Assembly: GCA_030068145.1 (NCBI GenBank)
Contig: JAPJBO010000268.1
Location: forward strand, 124,001-188,000
Length of the DNA stretch: 64,000 nt
Direction: 5' to 3'
DNA from: Diplonema papillatum
Taxonomy: Eukaryota > Euglenozoa > Diplonemea > Diplonemida > Diplonemidae
The translations under genes were made by a program, and so were the position numbers. The notes below the pieces were generated by a model. It saw only the letters and a list, made by a program, of their open reading frames with translations, was not told where the DNA came from and ran no database searches. Within the stretch, counting starts at the first letter, position 1, and each line of letters opens with the position of its first letter. Positions 55,326-64,000 of the stretch are shown in pieces.

Positions 55326-55980
55326 TTTCTCTTCTTCTTCTTCCTTCCCATATATGACAGCCGTACTGAAGAGAACATTTTCCGGAAAGACGATTGCACG
55401 CGAAAACAAGCATGGTTTTCCTCGTCACTTTTCTTTTTCGCCATCATCGACTAGTTGATGCTGAGCCATTCTGAAGCGCCCGTTGATTCGTTTTTCGGTG
55501 CCAAACTTCAACTCCGGAAGATGTTCCCTTGGGCAAGTGGAAAAGGTCGCTTGGCGAAACCCAGCAACAAACGCAACCGTCACGAGTTACATCTCACGAT
55601 GAAAAAAGCGCGCGGAGGGTGACCCTTCAGGGGTCACGCAGCGAGAGGCTGGCGTAGTGTTGTACTCATCAGCGTGCTTATGATTCTGTCGGCCTCCTCG
55701 GGTATTATACAAAGCAGGACCCGAAAAGCGGTCACTTTGCGCACGCTTTTTTTTTTTTTTCAGAGCGAATGTTTTTCGTAGTAACAATGCATTGTAAACA
55801 CGAAAGAGAACGCTGGCAGCGTGTTTGGGAGAAGATTAGCCTAACGATCATCCGCACACACTGTCATTCACTGTCAGGCTAATCCTCCCCAGGCACGTAC
55901 CAATAAACACACCTATTTTTTTTTTTTGCAACAATGAATCCCAGCTGTTGCGGCTGAAGAATCTATGCCCCTCGTTACCG

Positions 55981-56250
55981 GTACCAGGGAAAGCCTGCTA
56001 CACGGGAGCCAAGCTTCACGTGTTCGGCGGTACTGCAGAGCCACGGGCCTACGGGTCAAGTGGCTACCGATTCCCCAGACTAAAGCATCAAGGCTTGGCG
56101 CACCTTGGGGCTTGGCGCTCGCGCTGAATACAAGCTCGTCGAGACGGTCAGCCGCAGGGCAGAGCGGACGGGGTTGTGGCACTGTGCTGCCTCCGACTCA
56201 AGCTTCGCAAGCTGTGGTTGACCGTCACGTTCCTGGACCAGGAGCGGCCT
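55981..56250 (+). repeat. dispersed repeat family R2, copy 2
   Basis: Same start and end as copy 1, same orientation, T-rich tail TTTTCTTTTTCTCTTTCTTC. Differs by scattered single bases. No clear target duplication seen. Confidence 0.88.
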
Positions 56251-56711
56251 TTTCTTTTTCTCTTTCTTCTTCTGGTCCTGCCGGGCGGAATCGAGAAAAA
56301 GGAAGGGTCGGGCAGGGATGTATGTTTCCTGCTGCGCCCTCCACACGTTGTTAGGGGTGTGCGAAACCCGAAGCAGGTGTGACCTCCGTGCGAAGCTGTG
56401 CGCGCATTTTCGGGAAAAGGGGGAAGAAGAAACTGGATCCATTCATCAACAAATGAGGCCGGATCTGGAAGGAAAAGACGGAAACCCCTCCACTTCTGCG
56501 CAAGACAGCGGAGAGCAGCGCGGGGTTAAAATGTTAGGTGGGGAGGGGATGGGGAATCTTCGTTCAGTGTTTGGCAGGATCCTGCCTCTCATGTATGTTC
56601 AATGCAGGCATCAGGTCCTCTTCGAGGGGATGCAGAACTGTTGTTTCTTCGTTTCATTGCCACTTCTCTTCGTTGTCAACAAATTTCATTTATTTCCCAT
56701 GGAAACTTTGG

Positions 56712-57000
56712 GTACCAGGGAAAGCCTGCTACATGGGAGCCAAGCTTCACGTGTTCGGCGGTACTGCAGAGCCACGGGCCTACGGGTCAAGTGGCTACCG
56801 ATTTCCCAAACTAAAGCATCAAGGCTTGGCGCACCTTGGGCTTGGCGCTCGCGCTGAACACAAGCTCGTCGAGACGGTCAGCCGCAGGGCAGAGCGGACG
56901 GGGTTGTGGCACTGAGCTGCCTCCGACTCAAGCCTTGCAAGCTGTGGTTGACCGTCACGTTCCTGGACCAGGAGCGGCCTTTTTATTTTTCTTCTTCTTC
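56712..57000 (+). mobile_element. R2 copy 3, a retroposon-like insertion with an 18-base target duplication
   Basis: The element runs from GTACCAGGG to a tail TTTTTATTTTTCTTCTTCTTC. It is flanked by perfect 18-base direct repeats TTCCCATGGAAACTTTGG at 56694-56711 and 57001-57018. A long target duplication plus a simple 3' tail is the usual mark of LINE-type mobilisation of a short element (SINE). No tRNA or 5S promoter boxes are evident, and no partner LINE is in the window. Confidence 0.82.
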
Positions 57001-58910
57001 TTCCCATGGAAACTTTGGACTTTGTGATGCCGTGGGATAGCCTTCTTCCATGCCGTTCACGTTCGTTAGCATTGAGATATTTTGAGTACATGCGCGCATT
57101 CGTTTAGCAGTCTCTTTGGCGTCACACATGTCCCGCCACGTACTGCTTGTGGACCCGTACAGGGGGAAGATTCCTTTTCGCCCCAACCATCCGCAGCTTT
57201 GCGGGTATTGTTGCGTTGGTGGGGAGTCAGTTGCGCGCAAATGGGTACCACACGCAAACCCGCTGTTCAATCACACTACTTCTGCTAGCCCCTTTCCAAA
57301 GGAAGATGCTGACGCTTCACACGCTTCCGGCACGTTACGACGTTCAACGGTCTGGAAGCTTCGAGTCTCCGTTTGACCATTGCTGGGAGGACTTTTCCTG
57401 TGGTGTCGTACGCGGTGGGGGTTCGGCCTTCAGCGATGGAAGAGCCAGCGTCAAATCGCCGGTTGCCATACAGGGCGGGGCAGGGTGGGGTGGCGAGAAG
57501 TTTAAGTTGACGCTTTGTATTCCGGCAATCAACTGGGATCTCTTATTTTGGTTGTTTGTGGTCAACAGGGCTTCCGTGTCGTGCAAGGGTGCTGTTTGCG
57601 GAAGCCCCGCGGATGTGGTGAAAAGATATGGTGGAGAACAGGTCGCAACGGGGTGTCAAGGTGCGAACTTTCTATCAGACCGCTGACTCTAAGATTGCTC
57701 TTCTCTTTCGTCGTTTTTTTGATGTTCGCAGCTGCGGGAGGGCCAGACGACAGTCTGAACGTGTCTGGCAGGTACGGAAGTGGGACCTTCTTGTACACGA
57801 TACGCTGCAAACCGTCGCTTTTAATATTGACAAACGCGTTTGTTAACGTAAGAATTGTCAGTTGGGGTGTCTGACTCCCGCAGCCGCAGGCCACAACGCA
57901 AGAGGTCTGGTTGAAGCTTCCCTGCAAGTCTTGCATACTTTCAAAAATACACGGAGGGCCGCCCGGTGCATATTTCGATAGAGGCTCGAGGTAGAAACAA
58001 TACCACTACGAAAGTGGTCGTTTTTGTTGAGCGCTCGCCGGGCACTAAACCCAGATATACGTGGGGCTGCCTTCATTTCTTCCCTTGAAACTTTGCAACG
58101 GGCAGTCTCTCGAGTATTTCCAACAAAAAGCAGGTGCTCATTCAGAACGCAGAAAGAGAGACATTGTTCTGTTGAGAATTGCTCCTGAATTTGTCCCCGC
58201 GAGCAGTTTCTCATTCCGGAGTGGACGGGAAACACTGTTTGGTTTTTGTGGTGGTTTGTGGTATCTCTTGTTTTTGAGGAAGCCTGACCGAAAAGGTGTA
58301 TGCCCGTGTCTGAGGTTTTGCTAACAAGATACAGGGCAGAGGATACAGATCCAGCTTGACAGCTGCCCGACGGTATGAGCTGACAGGATGCGGATGTGCT
58401 ATTAGAACAGAGCTAACGTGTACCGGTGTTGACTGCTGACATGGTATCTCAGACATCATGTGCATGACAGTATCAGCACTGCTACACGGTGTTGTGGACA
58501 TTTTGAATATGACAAAAGCCTCGTATCAAAAGAGCTTGCGCCATAGTATGCGACATTCGCAACACAGAGCTCGCGCTTCATGGGCACAGGGATGAAGCCC
58601 ACTGGTGAGAGAAACAGTATCGCAGTGACATGCACACGGTTGGGGCATACATCTAAGCTAGACGTCGCTTCTCTTTCTTTTTTATTGTGGTACCGGTGTT
58701 GGTTACGGCTGAGCGTGAACCCGAGTATTCCGCGGCGGGAAGGAAGAGGGAAAAACTGAGTGTACAGCAAGGGAGAGAAGACTGCCTCTCAGCAGGTGTG
58801 GAGATCCCTGGACCAGGTTCCTGGCCTTTTCTCGTTATTAGAAGTTTTCGCTTCCGACGTACCCCGATTGCTGTATGGAGTCACTGACTCAGTCAGTCGC
58901 AAAAAAGACA

Positions 58911-59333
58911 GGCGCTTCGTTTTGTTTGTGCGTGCCGGTTGATCATTTTTCCCACTTGTGTTTATTCAGGTAAGGAATTCTGATCAACCACCAAAACACG
59001 CTGCCTGCGTCTTTTTAGCCTGCACAATACATTGAAGGGCAACCCGCAAGATTGTTAGTACTAAAAATACTCGACGTTGCTGCTTCGACTCTGAATGGAA
59101 GGGAAGAAATATAGAGGTAAGGGGCAAATGCAATACAAACACAATCTGACTTGTTCTTCGCTTACACCACTGTGTGTTGTTTTTTACTCGGAACTTGTGA
59201 CCTGTTGTGTTTGTGTGTGTCGTGTAGGGGTAGACCCGCATGACCTCACGTCCGCTTGGGATCCTTTCGGTTCCTTGTCTATCAGCTTCGTCGAGCATTA
59301 CCTTCCAAGCTGGCGCTTATGTAAAAAAAAAAA
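58911..59333 (+). repeat. R1 (copy 3) joined to R6 (copy 2), ending in poly-A
   Basis: R1 (58911-59070) runs straight into R6 (59060-59333) through the shared word TACTAAAAATACTCGACG. R6 ends GCTTATGTAAAAAAAAAAA. The junction suggests that R1 and R6 are parts of one longer element, of which other copies keep only one half. Confidence 0.7.
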
Positions 59334-60258
59334 GGGAGTTCAAGACTCCGTGAGCAAGGAATGAAAGCGTGAGGGACTGGAGCTTTGGGGTTCCTCTCGG
59401 ATTTCGCTCGTGCTCGGGAGGAAGGGGTGGGTTGCTTCAAAATGCTGCTAGAACATTGGGAGACGGGTGATACTACGTAAACGCGGGCCCAATCGTTCCG
59501 CAGAGAGAAAAATACTGCACCGAGGCACGGCGGGGGCGACGAGAAAAAGACCCAATATTTGAACTTCGGGGTCCAATTGTTTATGTGTGGGCGGGGTGGG
59601 GATGGCTGGCCGTGTCTCTGCGAGATCAGCTCGCGCGCTTATGTGTGATAGGGGGGGGAAATGTTTCTTGGGGGGGGGGGGTGCGAATTCACTCAGCAAG
59701 CGGAACCTCCATGGTCCAACTGGGAACAGGTTGGTGGCGTGAAAAGGGCACCGGGAGAGTTTGCGCCAAAAGTAACGGCTCTGTCGACGTCCGTGCCTCC
59801 GCCCTACCTGGCGGGCCCATGCCAGACACAACCATATCTACGAACCACCTCGAAACGCGTGTTGAGGCTTCGGGTGTCAAACCGACAGGCCGCAATGAAA
59901 GGTCGATGTGTAACTTGTACAGTGCTGACTCAGCGGCGTGCACCACCAAAACGCGGATTTGGGTGGACCGCTCGAGCAGGTGGGTGCATTCGGCAGACGA
60001 GTTAATAACACGACCGACTTCCACGACCACCGTCCAGCTGACAACATGAACCGACTATTAAACGGGGTTCGCTTGACGAACCGGTGTCTTCATAGTCACC
60101 GGGTGCTGTCTCAGCTTTTGTATTCTTTTTTGATGATCCATGGTCGAGTGCTCAAAAAAAATTTTGTAGCGGTATTTGTGTCACATTGCAATGGGGGGGG
60201 TTTGAAGAGAATGAGTTATCAACTGTACGCAGCGCGTACTGCAACTGGTTGGGGGGGG

Positions 60259-60345
60259 AAATCTTAGTTGTGGTGTTTGGACAAAACACTGCCTCTCATG
60301 CATGTTTGATGCTTGCATCAAGTCTTCTCCGAAGAAGATGTGGGG
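60259..60345 (+). repeat. dispersed repeat family R3, copy 4
   Basis: Best preserved R3 copy: AAATCTTAGTTGTGGTGTTT, CAAAACACTGCCTCTCATGC, GATGCTTGCATC and CTTCTCCGAAGAAG. A related copy lies at 56549-56637. Confidence 0.55.
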
Positions 60346-60430
60346 AGGGGGCGTTTTTCGTTTTCTACAGTTAACTCGGAAATTTGACGGAGGGGTGTTT
60401 TCAGTTGATTTTCAGAAGGCAGCTATTATA

Positions 60431-60581
60431 AAGGGGGGGGGGGGTCGTCGAATAATAACAGTTATTTGACACGTCTGGTTGTCTCAAAACACTACCACTA
60501 CTACTGTTCGGCTACCCGGAACTTTTTTATTATTCGACAAATCGAATAATAACACAGGTGTTATTATTCGACCCCCCCCTT
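60431..60581. mobile_element. 151-bp inverted-repeat element flanked by TA (Tc1/mariner-like MITE)
   Basis: The left end is AA, twelve G, then TCGTCGAATAATAACA. The right end, inverted, is AA, eight G, then TCGAATAATAACACC. The flanks are TA at 60429-60430 and 60582-60583, as in Tc1/mariner insertions. The interior holds a further TATTATTCGA inverted word. No coding capacity. G-run slippage can explain the unequal ends. Confidence 0.55.
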
Positions 60582-61954
60582 TACGACCTTCGGACGCTAT
60601 GTCATGCGGTCCTCGCGCGAAAATCGCAAGTAATAAAGAACGTTTCCGGAGTTGGGGCTTGCGCTGATACACACGAAGTAGCTGACGGCCAGCATCAACC
60701 TGCCAACATACAAGGAATTATTCGGGTAGACGTGGTACTATGGACCGCATTTTCTTTAGAGCGTAAGTTCGCTTAGAGGCTCTTTGTTGGCTTCGTTCAA
60801 CCTTTTGATGCGCAACCGTGTTCCGGAAATGTTTCCTTCCGCATGAGTAGAGTAATATCAAAAAATGGTCGGAGGGCCGCGCGGTGTTGTCTTAAACGGA
60901 GGCTAAAGGGGCAGAAACAATGTAGCAACAACAACAAAAAATAATATTCTCCTCCTTGGTGTGCGTCTCGTGCTGCAATTAGCTCCAGTCTCAGTGCCGC
61001 TGCGTAAAAGGGTAAGTAGAAAACGAACCAACTGTTAATGATCTTCGTGTGTTTGCCACATTTCCAAGCAAGAGCGTGAGCGGTTGTGTGATGGAGCGAG
61101 AGGCCCTGTTTCACAGTATCTAAGACTAGCGTCTTATACGACAAGAAATATGAACGCCCGGCACTAAACCCAGGTTTTACCAGTATTTCTAGCGTTATTT
61201 GTGGATTATTTCGTGTTGACGACAGCTAGCACAGTGTTCACTGGTTGTTGACGATGCCCTGCCCAGCCCACGCCCCCCTTTCGCTCTCTGTGGCAGCCTG
61301 AAGGACAGAGACAAAAACCAATCTAATATACGAAGCAGGGACATAAAAACAATACATTGCGCAAACGCTTGCTCTGTTGAGCAACGTCGGCGGCACCCGG
61401 CCGGAATAGGCAACGACACACAGTCTCAGCTGAGTCAGGTTGCCCAGGGTAGAACTCAACACTCCCCCTCGTGGGCCCGGCGGGATTGGTTCCTCCGGAG
61501 GTTCAACGCAAAGTTTGGATGGCGCAACCCTTAGCAAGATGCACTATTGAAGCCACTTGAATGCACGACAAATCTTGCCGCGGTGAAATAGAAAACAGAA
61601 ACTCACCGCATAGCCTACTTCGTAGGACGAATCCCTGCGGTGGGTGGGCAGGTAAAATCGGGAGAGAGAGACACGGGGCAACGCATGCGTTGGGTGAAGA
61701 GTGGTCGGTTCAGGGTCTGCGACGTCCACAACCTAGTTTTACTAAACTACTTGGGGTCCCGATACTCTATGAAATATGAGAGGGGGTTCGTTGTTTTATT
61801 TTGAGTTGTCAGACTGCCAGAAACTCCCGAGGGGGTGTTTTAGTGCTGTCTTAAAGATTAGACAAATTCTTGAGATACTAGAAACGGCCCAGAGGTCACT
61901 GATACGAGCCCGAGGACGCAAGTACTCCAAAGCGCACGACCTCAACGAAACAAT

Positions 61955-62092
61955 GAACCTGCGCTTTTGCAGTTTCAGGCGCGGGATCATGAGATGGCGC
62001 GCACTGTCGGAACGAGGTCAAGACCGACTGTCTGTTCAGTGGCAACGTTCGCAGCGTACTTTTACCGCAGGCTAGTTGAGACTGCCAAAAAA
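61955..62092 (-). pseudogene. decayed tandem copy of the 3' end of the TIM44-like gene
   Basis: GCGCGGGATCATGAGATGGCG and TCGGAACGAGGTCAAGACC (near 61979-62026) repeat the gene's own last bases near 62197-62250. After a deletion, CGTACTTTTACCGCAGGCTA (near 62056) matches the gene's CGTACTTCTGCCGCGGGCTG (near 62337). Out of frame and truncated. Confidence 0.75.
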
Positions 62093-62206
62093 ACACGTGT
62101 GCTGACGGTACTCTGTGTTGGAAGAAACATGTCATCTTCGAGACGTGACGACCCGCGGCGAAGAAACTGAAGCGCGGCAGTTGCCTTTACAGTTCCGGGC
62201 GCGAGA

Positions 62207-63171
62207 TCATGAGATGGCGTCGGTACGGCAGTGTCGGAACGAGGTCAAGACCCACTGTCCGTTCTTCTCCGGTATGAGCCCGAGGACGTACACAATGTCT
62301 TCCGAGGCGTATGGATCCCCGGTGACGACGTGCTCCACGTACTTCTGCCGCGGGCTGCTGGAAGGCTCCGTCGGGGTGCGCGCCACCCAGCAGTTGATGA
62401 TCTGCGCGGTCACCGCCGCAAAGAGCACGGGCTCCGGCTCGAGGTCATCGTCGGACTCACCATGCGAACCGCCGCCGGACCCGTGCTGCCCGCCTTGGAA
62501 GAAGGCAGATGCAGGGGCGTAAGGAGACTTCCGGGAGAGCCGCGCGCTGCGTGAGGGGCAAACGGCGAATTCGCTGTCGTCGACGAGCATGATGCGGTTG
62601 AAGAGGACCGACTCGTAGGCCATGAGGAACCGGCAGCGGGACGAGAGCAGGGCGTAGTGCTTCAGGTACGGGGCGACGTCGATGTGGAAGCAGGCGGGCG
62701 TGCACATGTTCTTGAGCCGCGCCACGTCTTTGCTCCAAAACGCGTCCAAAAACGCCGGCAGCATGCAGGTCTCGACGTCCTGCAGGAACGTCGGCTCGTG
62801 GAACCGGGGCTGCCGCTGGTACAGCTCCTTCGTGGCCTGCTGCTGCGTGGTCAGGTACTGCTTGCTGTTCAGCAGGTCCCACAGCAGCGTCCACCCGCTG
62901 GGCTCGTTCGCCGCGGCGGCGCCCGTGCCGCTTGCGGTGTCTTCGGGGGCGGGCCCTGACACGACGAGGCCCCGCTCGCTCGTGTTGTGGTGCTTCTGCT
63001 GCATGGCGGCCGCCGTCAGACTTTGCTGCTCACGACGCGCGTTTTGCCCCGCGAGGCTCGGCGCATCATCCAACCTCGGCAGATGCCGGGGCATGCTTTC
63101 CGGATTGTGCAGCTGCTCGTGCACACTGTTCACAACTGTGTCCGTGACGTTCAGCGAGCCCCACATGTTGT
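62207..63171 (-). CDS. TIM44-like mitochondrial import protein, C-terminal exon
   Basis: TIM44 is the matrix-side scaffold that links the TIM23 channel to mitochondrial Hsp70. This exon encodes about 320 residues to a stop at 62207 and begins after an acceptor (ACACGCAG|GACAAC, 63171). The C-terminal TIM44 fold is seen from about residue 115: RQPRFHEPTFLQDVETCMLP, AFLDAFWSKDVARLKNMCTP, RIMLVDDSEF, PVLFAAVTAQIINCWVAR and a closing strand NGQWVLTSF. A low-complexity loop (GGQHGSGGGSHGESDDD) is inserted before strand three. Upstream residues SLNVTDTVVNSV resemble the NVTD region before the domain in other TIM44s. The presequence and coiled-coil part must lie in exons beyond 63173, probably outside the window. 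An ATG at 63166 is unlikely to be the true start. Confidence 0.82.
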
Positions 63172-63173
63172 CC

Positions 63174-64000
63174 TGCGTGTGGTGAGGTGTATTTTATAGC
63201 CTGCTCCGAGTATTCAATTCGTTCTGGTGTATTTATGTCTCCGGTCGACAGCAGAGGCGGGTTAGGTTTCTTCCGTTGGGTGTGGGCATGGCTGGTACCC
63301 AGTGTAGTTCGACGATTGGGTGGTCTTTGCAGCCACGTTCCAGAACGCCTGCCTTGTGGGGGGCAGAAATCTTCTCTGAGCACTCTGCTCGGTCGAGGAA
63401 GAGTACGCAGCCTGCCAAACACGCTGCCAGCATTCTTTATCGAGTTTTACAATCAATTGTTATTACGAGACATTAGTGAGCGAACAGAGTGATCGTTAGG
63501 TTAATGTCCTGCAACACGCTGCCAGCGTTCTCTTTCGAGCTTACAATCAAATTGTGAACGAAGAATCCGTGAGCGAATGTGATCGCGGGGCTGATATTTG
63601 TTTGTGCGTGCCGGTTGATCGTTTTCCCCACTTGTATTTACCCTGTGTGTATACAGGTAAGGAATTCTGATCAACCACCAAAACACGCTGCCTACGTCTT
63701 TTTTTAGCCTGCACAATACATTGTGAAGGGCACCCCGCAAGATTGTTGGTACTAAAAAATACGCTGCCCAGCGTTCTCTTTCGAAATTACAATCGAACAG
63801 TTGCCCCGACGAAGAAATGTGAAAACGGGCTTTTGCCTAGAGGCTTTTCGTGTTTTGTTGCAAATGCTTTGAGCTATCTTTGTGTCTGTGCTTTCAGTCG
63901 TCTTCTTAACCATGGTTAAGTGCGCAAATGGTGCCAGCCGAAGCTGGTAAAGCTTCGGCGCCGCCCACGTTATGTTTGTTTAGCATTGAGTTCTTTTAAG
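63174..64000. other. intron or upstream region of the TIM44-like gene, with repeats R1 and R5
   Basis: Probably intron sequence, because the TIM44-like exon starts at an acceptor here. It holds R1 copy 4 (63597-63760) followed closely by R5 copy 2 (63813-63965, palindrome at 63905-63920). No exon candidate is convincing. Confidence 0.5.

Larger units (their letters stand above)
53203..61949. other. 8.7-kb intergenic region crowded with repeats
   Basis: Upstream of the TPR-J gene and downstream of the TIM44-like gene. No supported gene. Contents: three R2 copies (55058-57000), R1 plus R6 composite (58911-59333), R3 copies (56549-56637 and 60259-60345), a small inverted-repeat element (60431-60581), and G runs near 53628-53642, 59650 and 59673. 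An open frame with LEYFQQKAG near 58112 shares only a short DNA word with 21058-21085. Confidence 0.5.

Noticed and set aside
1-64000. LTR or virus-like element, or LINE
   Set aside because: No reverse transcriptase, integrase, capsid-like or endonuclease motif and no long terminal repeat pair was seen in any frame.

Overview
This is a nuclear genomic window from a protist. Spliceosomal GT-AG introns, a eukaryote-type 18S rRNA fragment, a mitochondrial import gene (TIM44-like), a CCP5-like carboxypeptidase that in other organisms trims tubulin of cilia, and very long disordered insertions in conserved proteins together suggest a flagellated alveolate-like organism (chromerid or coccidian style). 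That placement is an inference and is weak; no marker in the window settles it.

I can support eight protein-coding loci, all on the minus strand. From low to high coordinate they are: a CCP5-like M14 carboxypeptidase (1074-5594), a GNAT acetyltransferase (10566-11294), a uroporphyrinogen-III C-methyltransferase (13416-14252), a seven-bladed WD40 protein (16808-17788), two adjacent paralogous multi-exon genes for giant SMP-C2 lipid-transfer-like proteins (B, 23677-36647 plus an unseen first exon; A, 37144-43082), a TPR-J co-chaperone of the DNAJC7 type with a huge N-terminal extension (46066-53202), and the C-terminal exon of a TIM44-like protein (62207-63171). The exon joins of genes A, B and the TPR-J gene were worked out by hand. 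Each has GT-AG ends, keeps frame and keeps paralogue or family alignment across the join, and the total lengths are divisible by three.

The most unusual content is the pair of SMP-C2 genes. Each encodes two SMP lipid-binding modules in one chain, each SMP followed by a C2 and then by a second, degenerate C2-like domain interrupted by a short helical segment. Gene A starts MGNCGG, a myristoylation plus palmitoylation type motif, and has no hydrophobic hairpin. It may therefore be a membrane-contact-site tether held by lipid anchors.

The rest is repeat-rich non-coding DNA. Introns of gene B carry a 2.1-kb terminal-inverted-repeat element (with a roughly 41-bp minisatellite and a roughly 180-bp tandem array inside), a 287-bp hAT-like MITE with 8-bp target duplications, and a perfect 40-bp palindrome. 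Intergenic DNA holds several dispersed repeat families, one with an 18-bp target duplication. At several genes the edges are flanked by decayed partial tandem copies of the gene itself, and the methyltransferase even ends inside one of these copies. I saw no CRISPR array, no intact tRNA, and no LTR or virus-like element.
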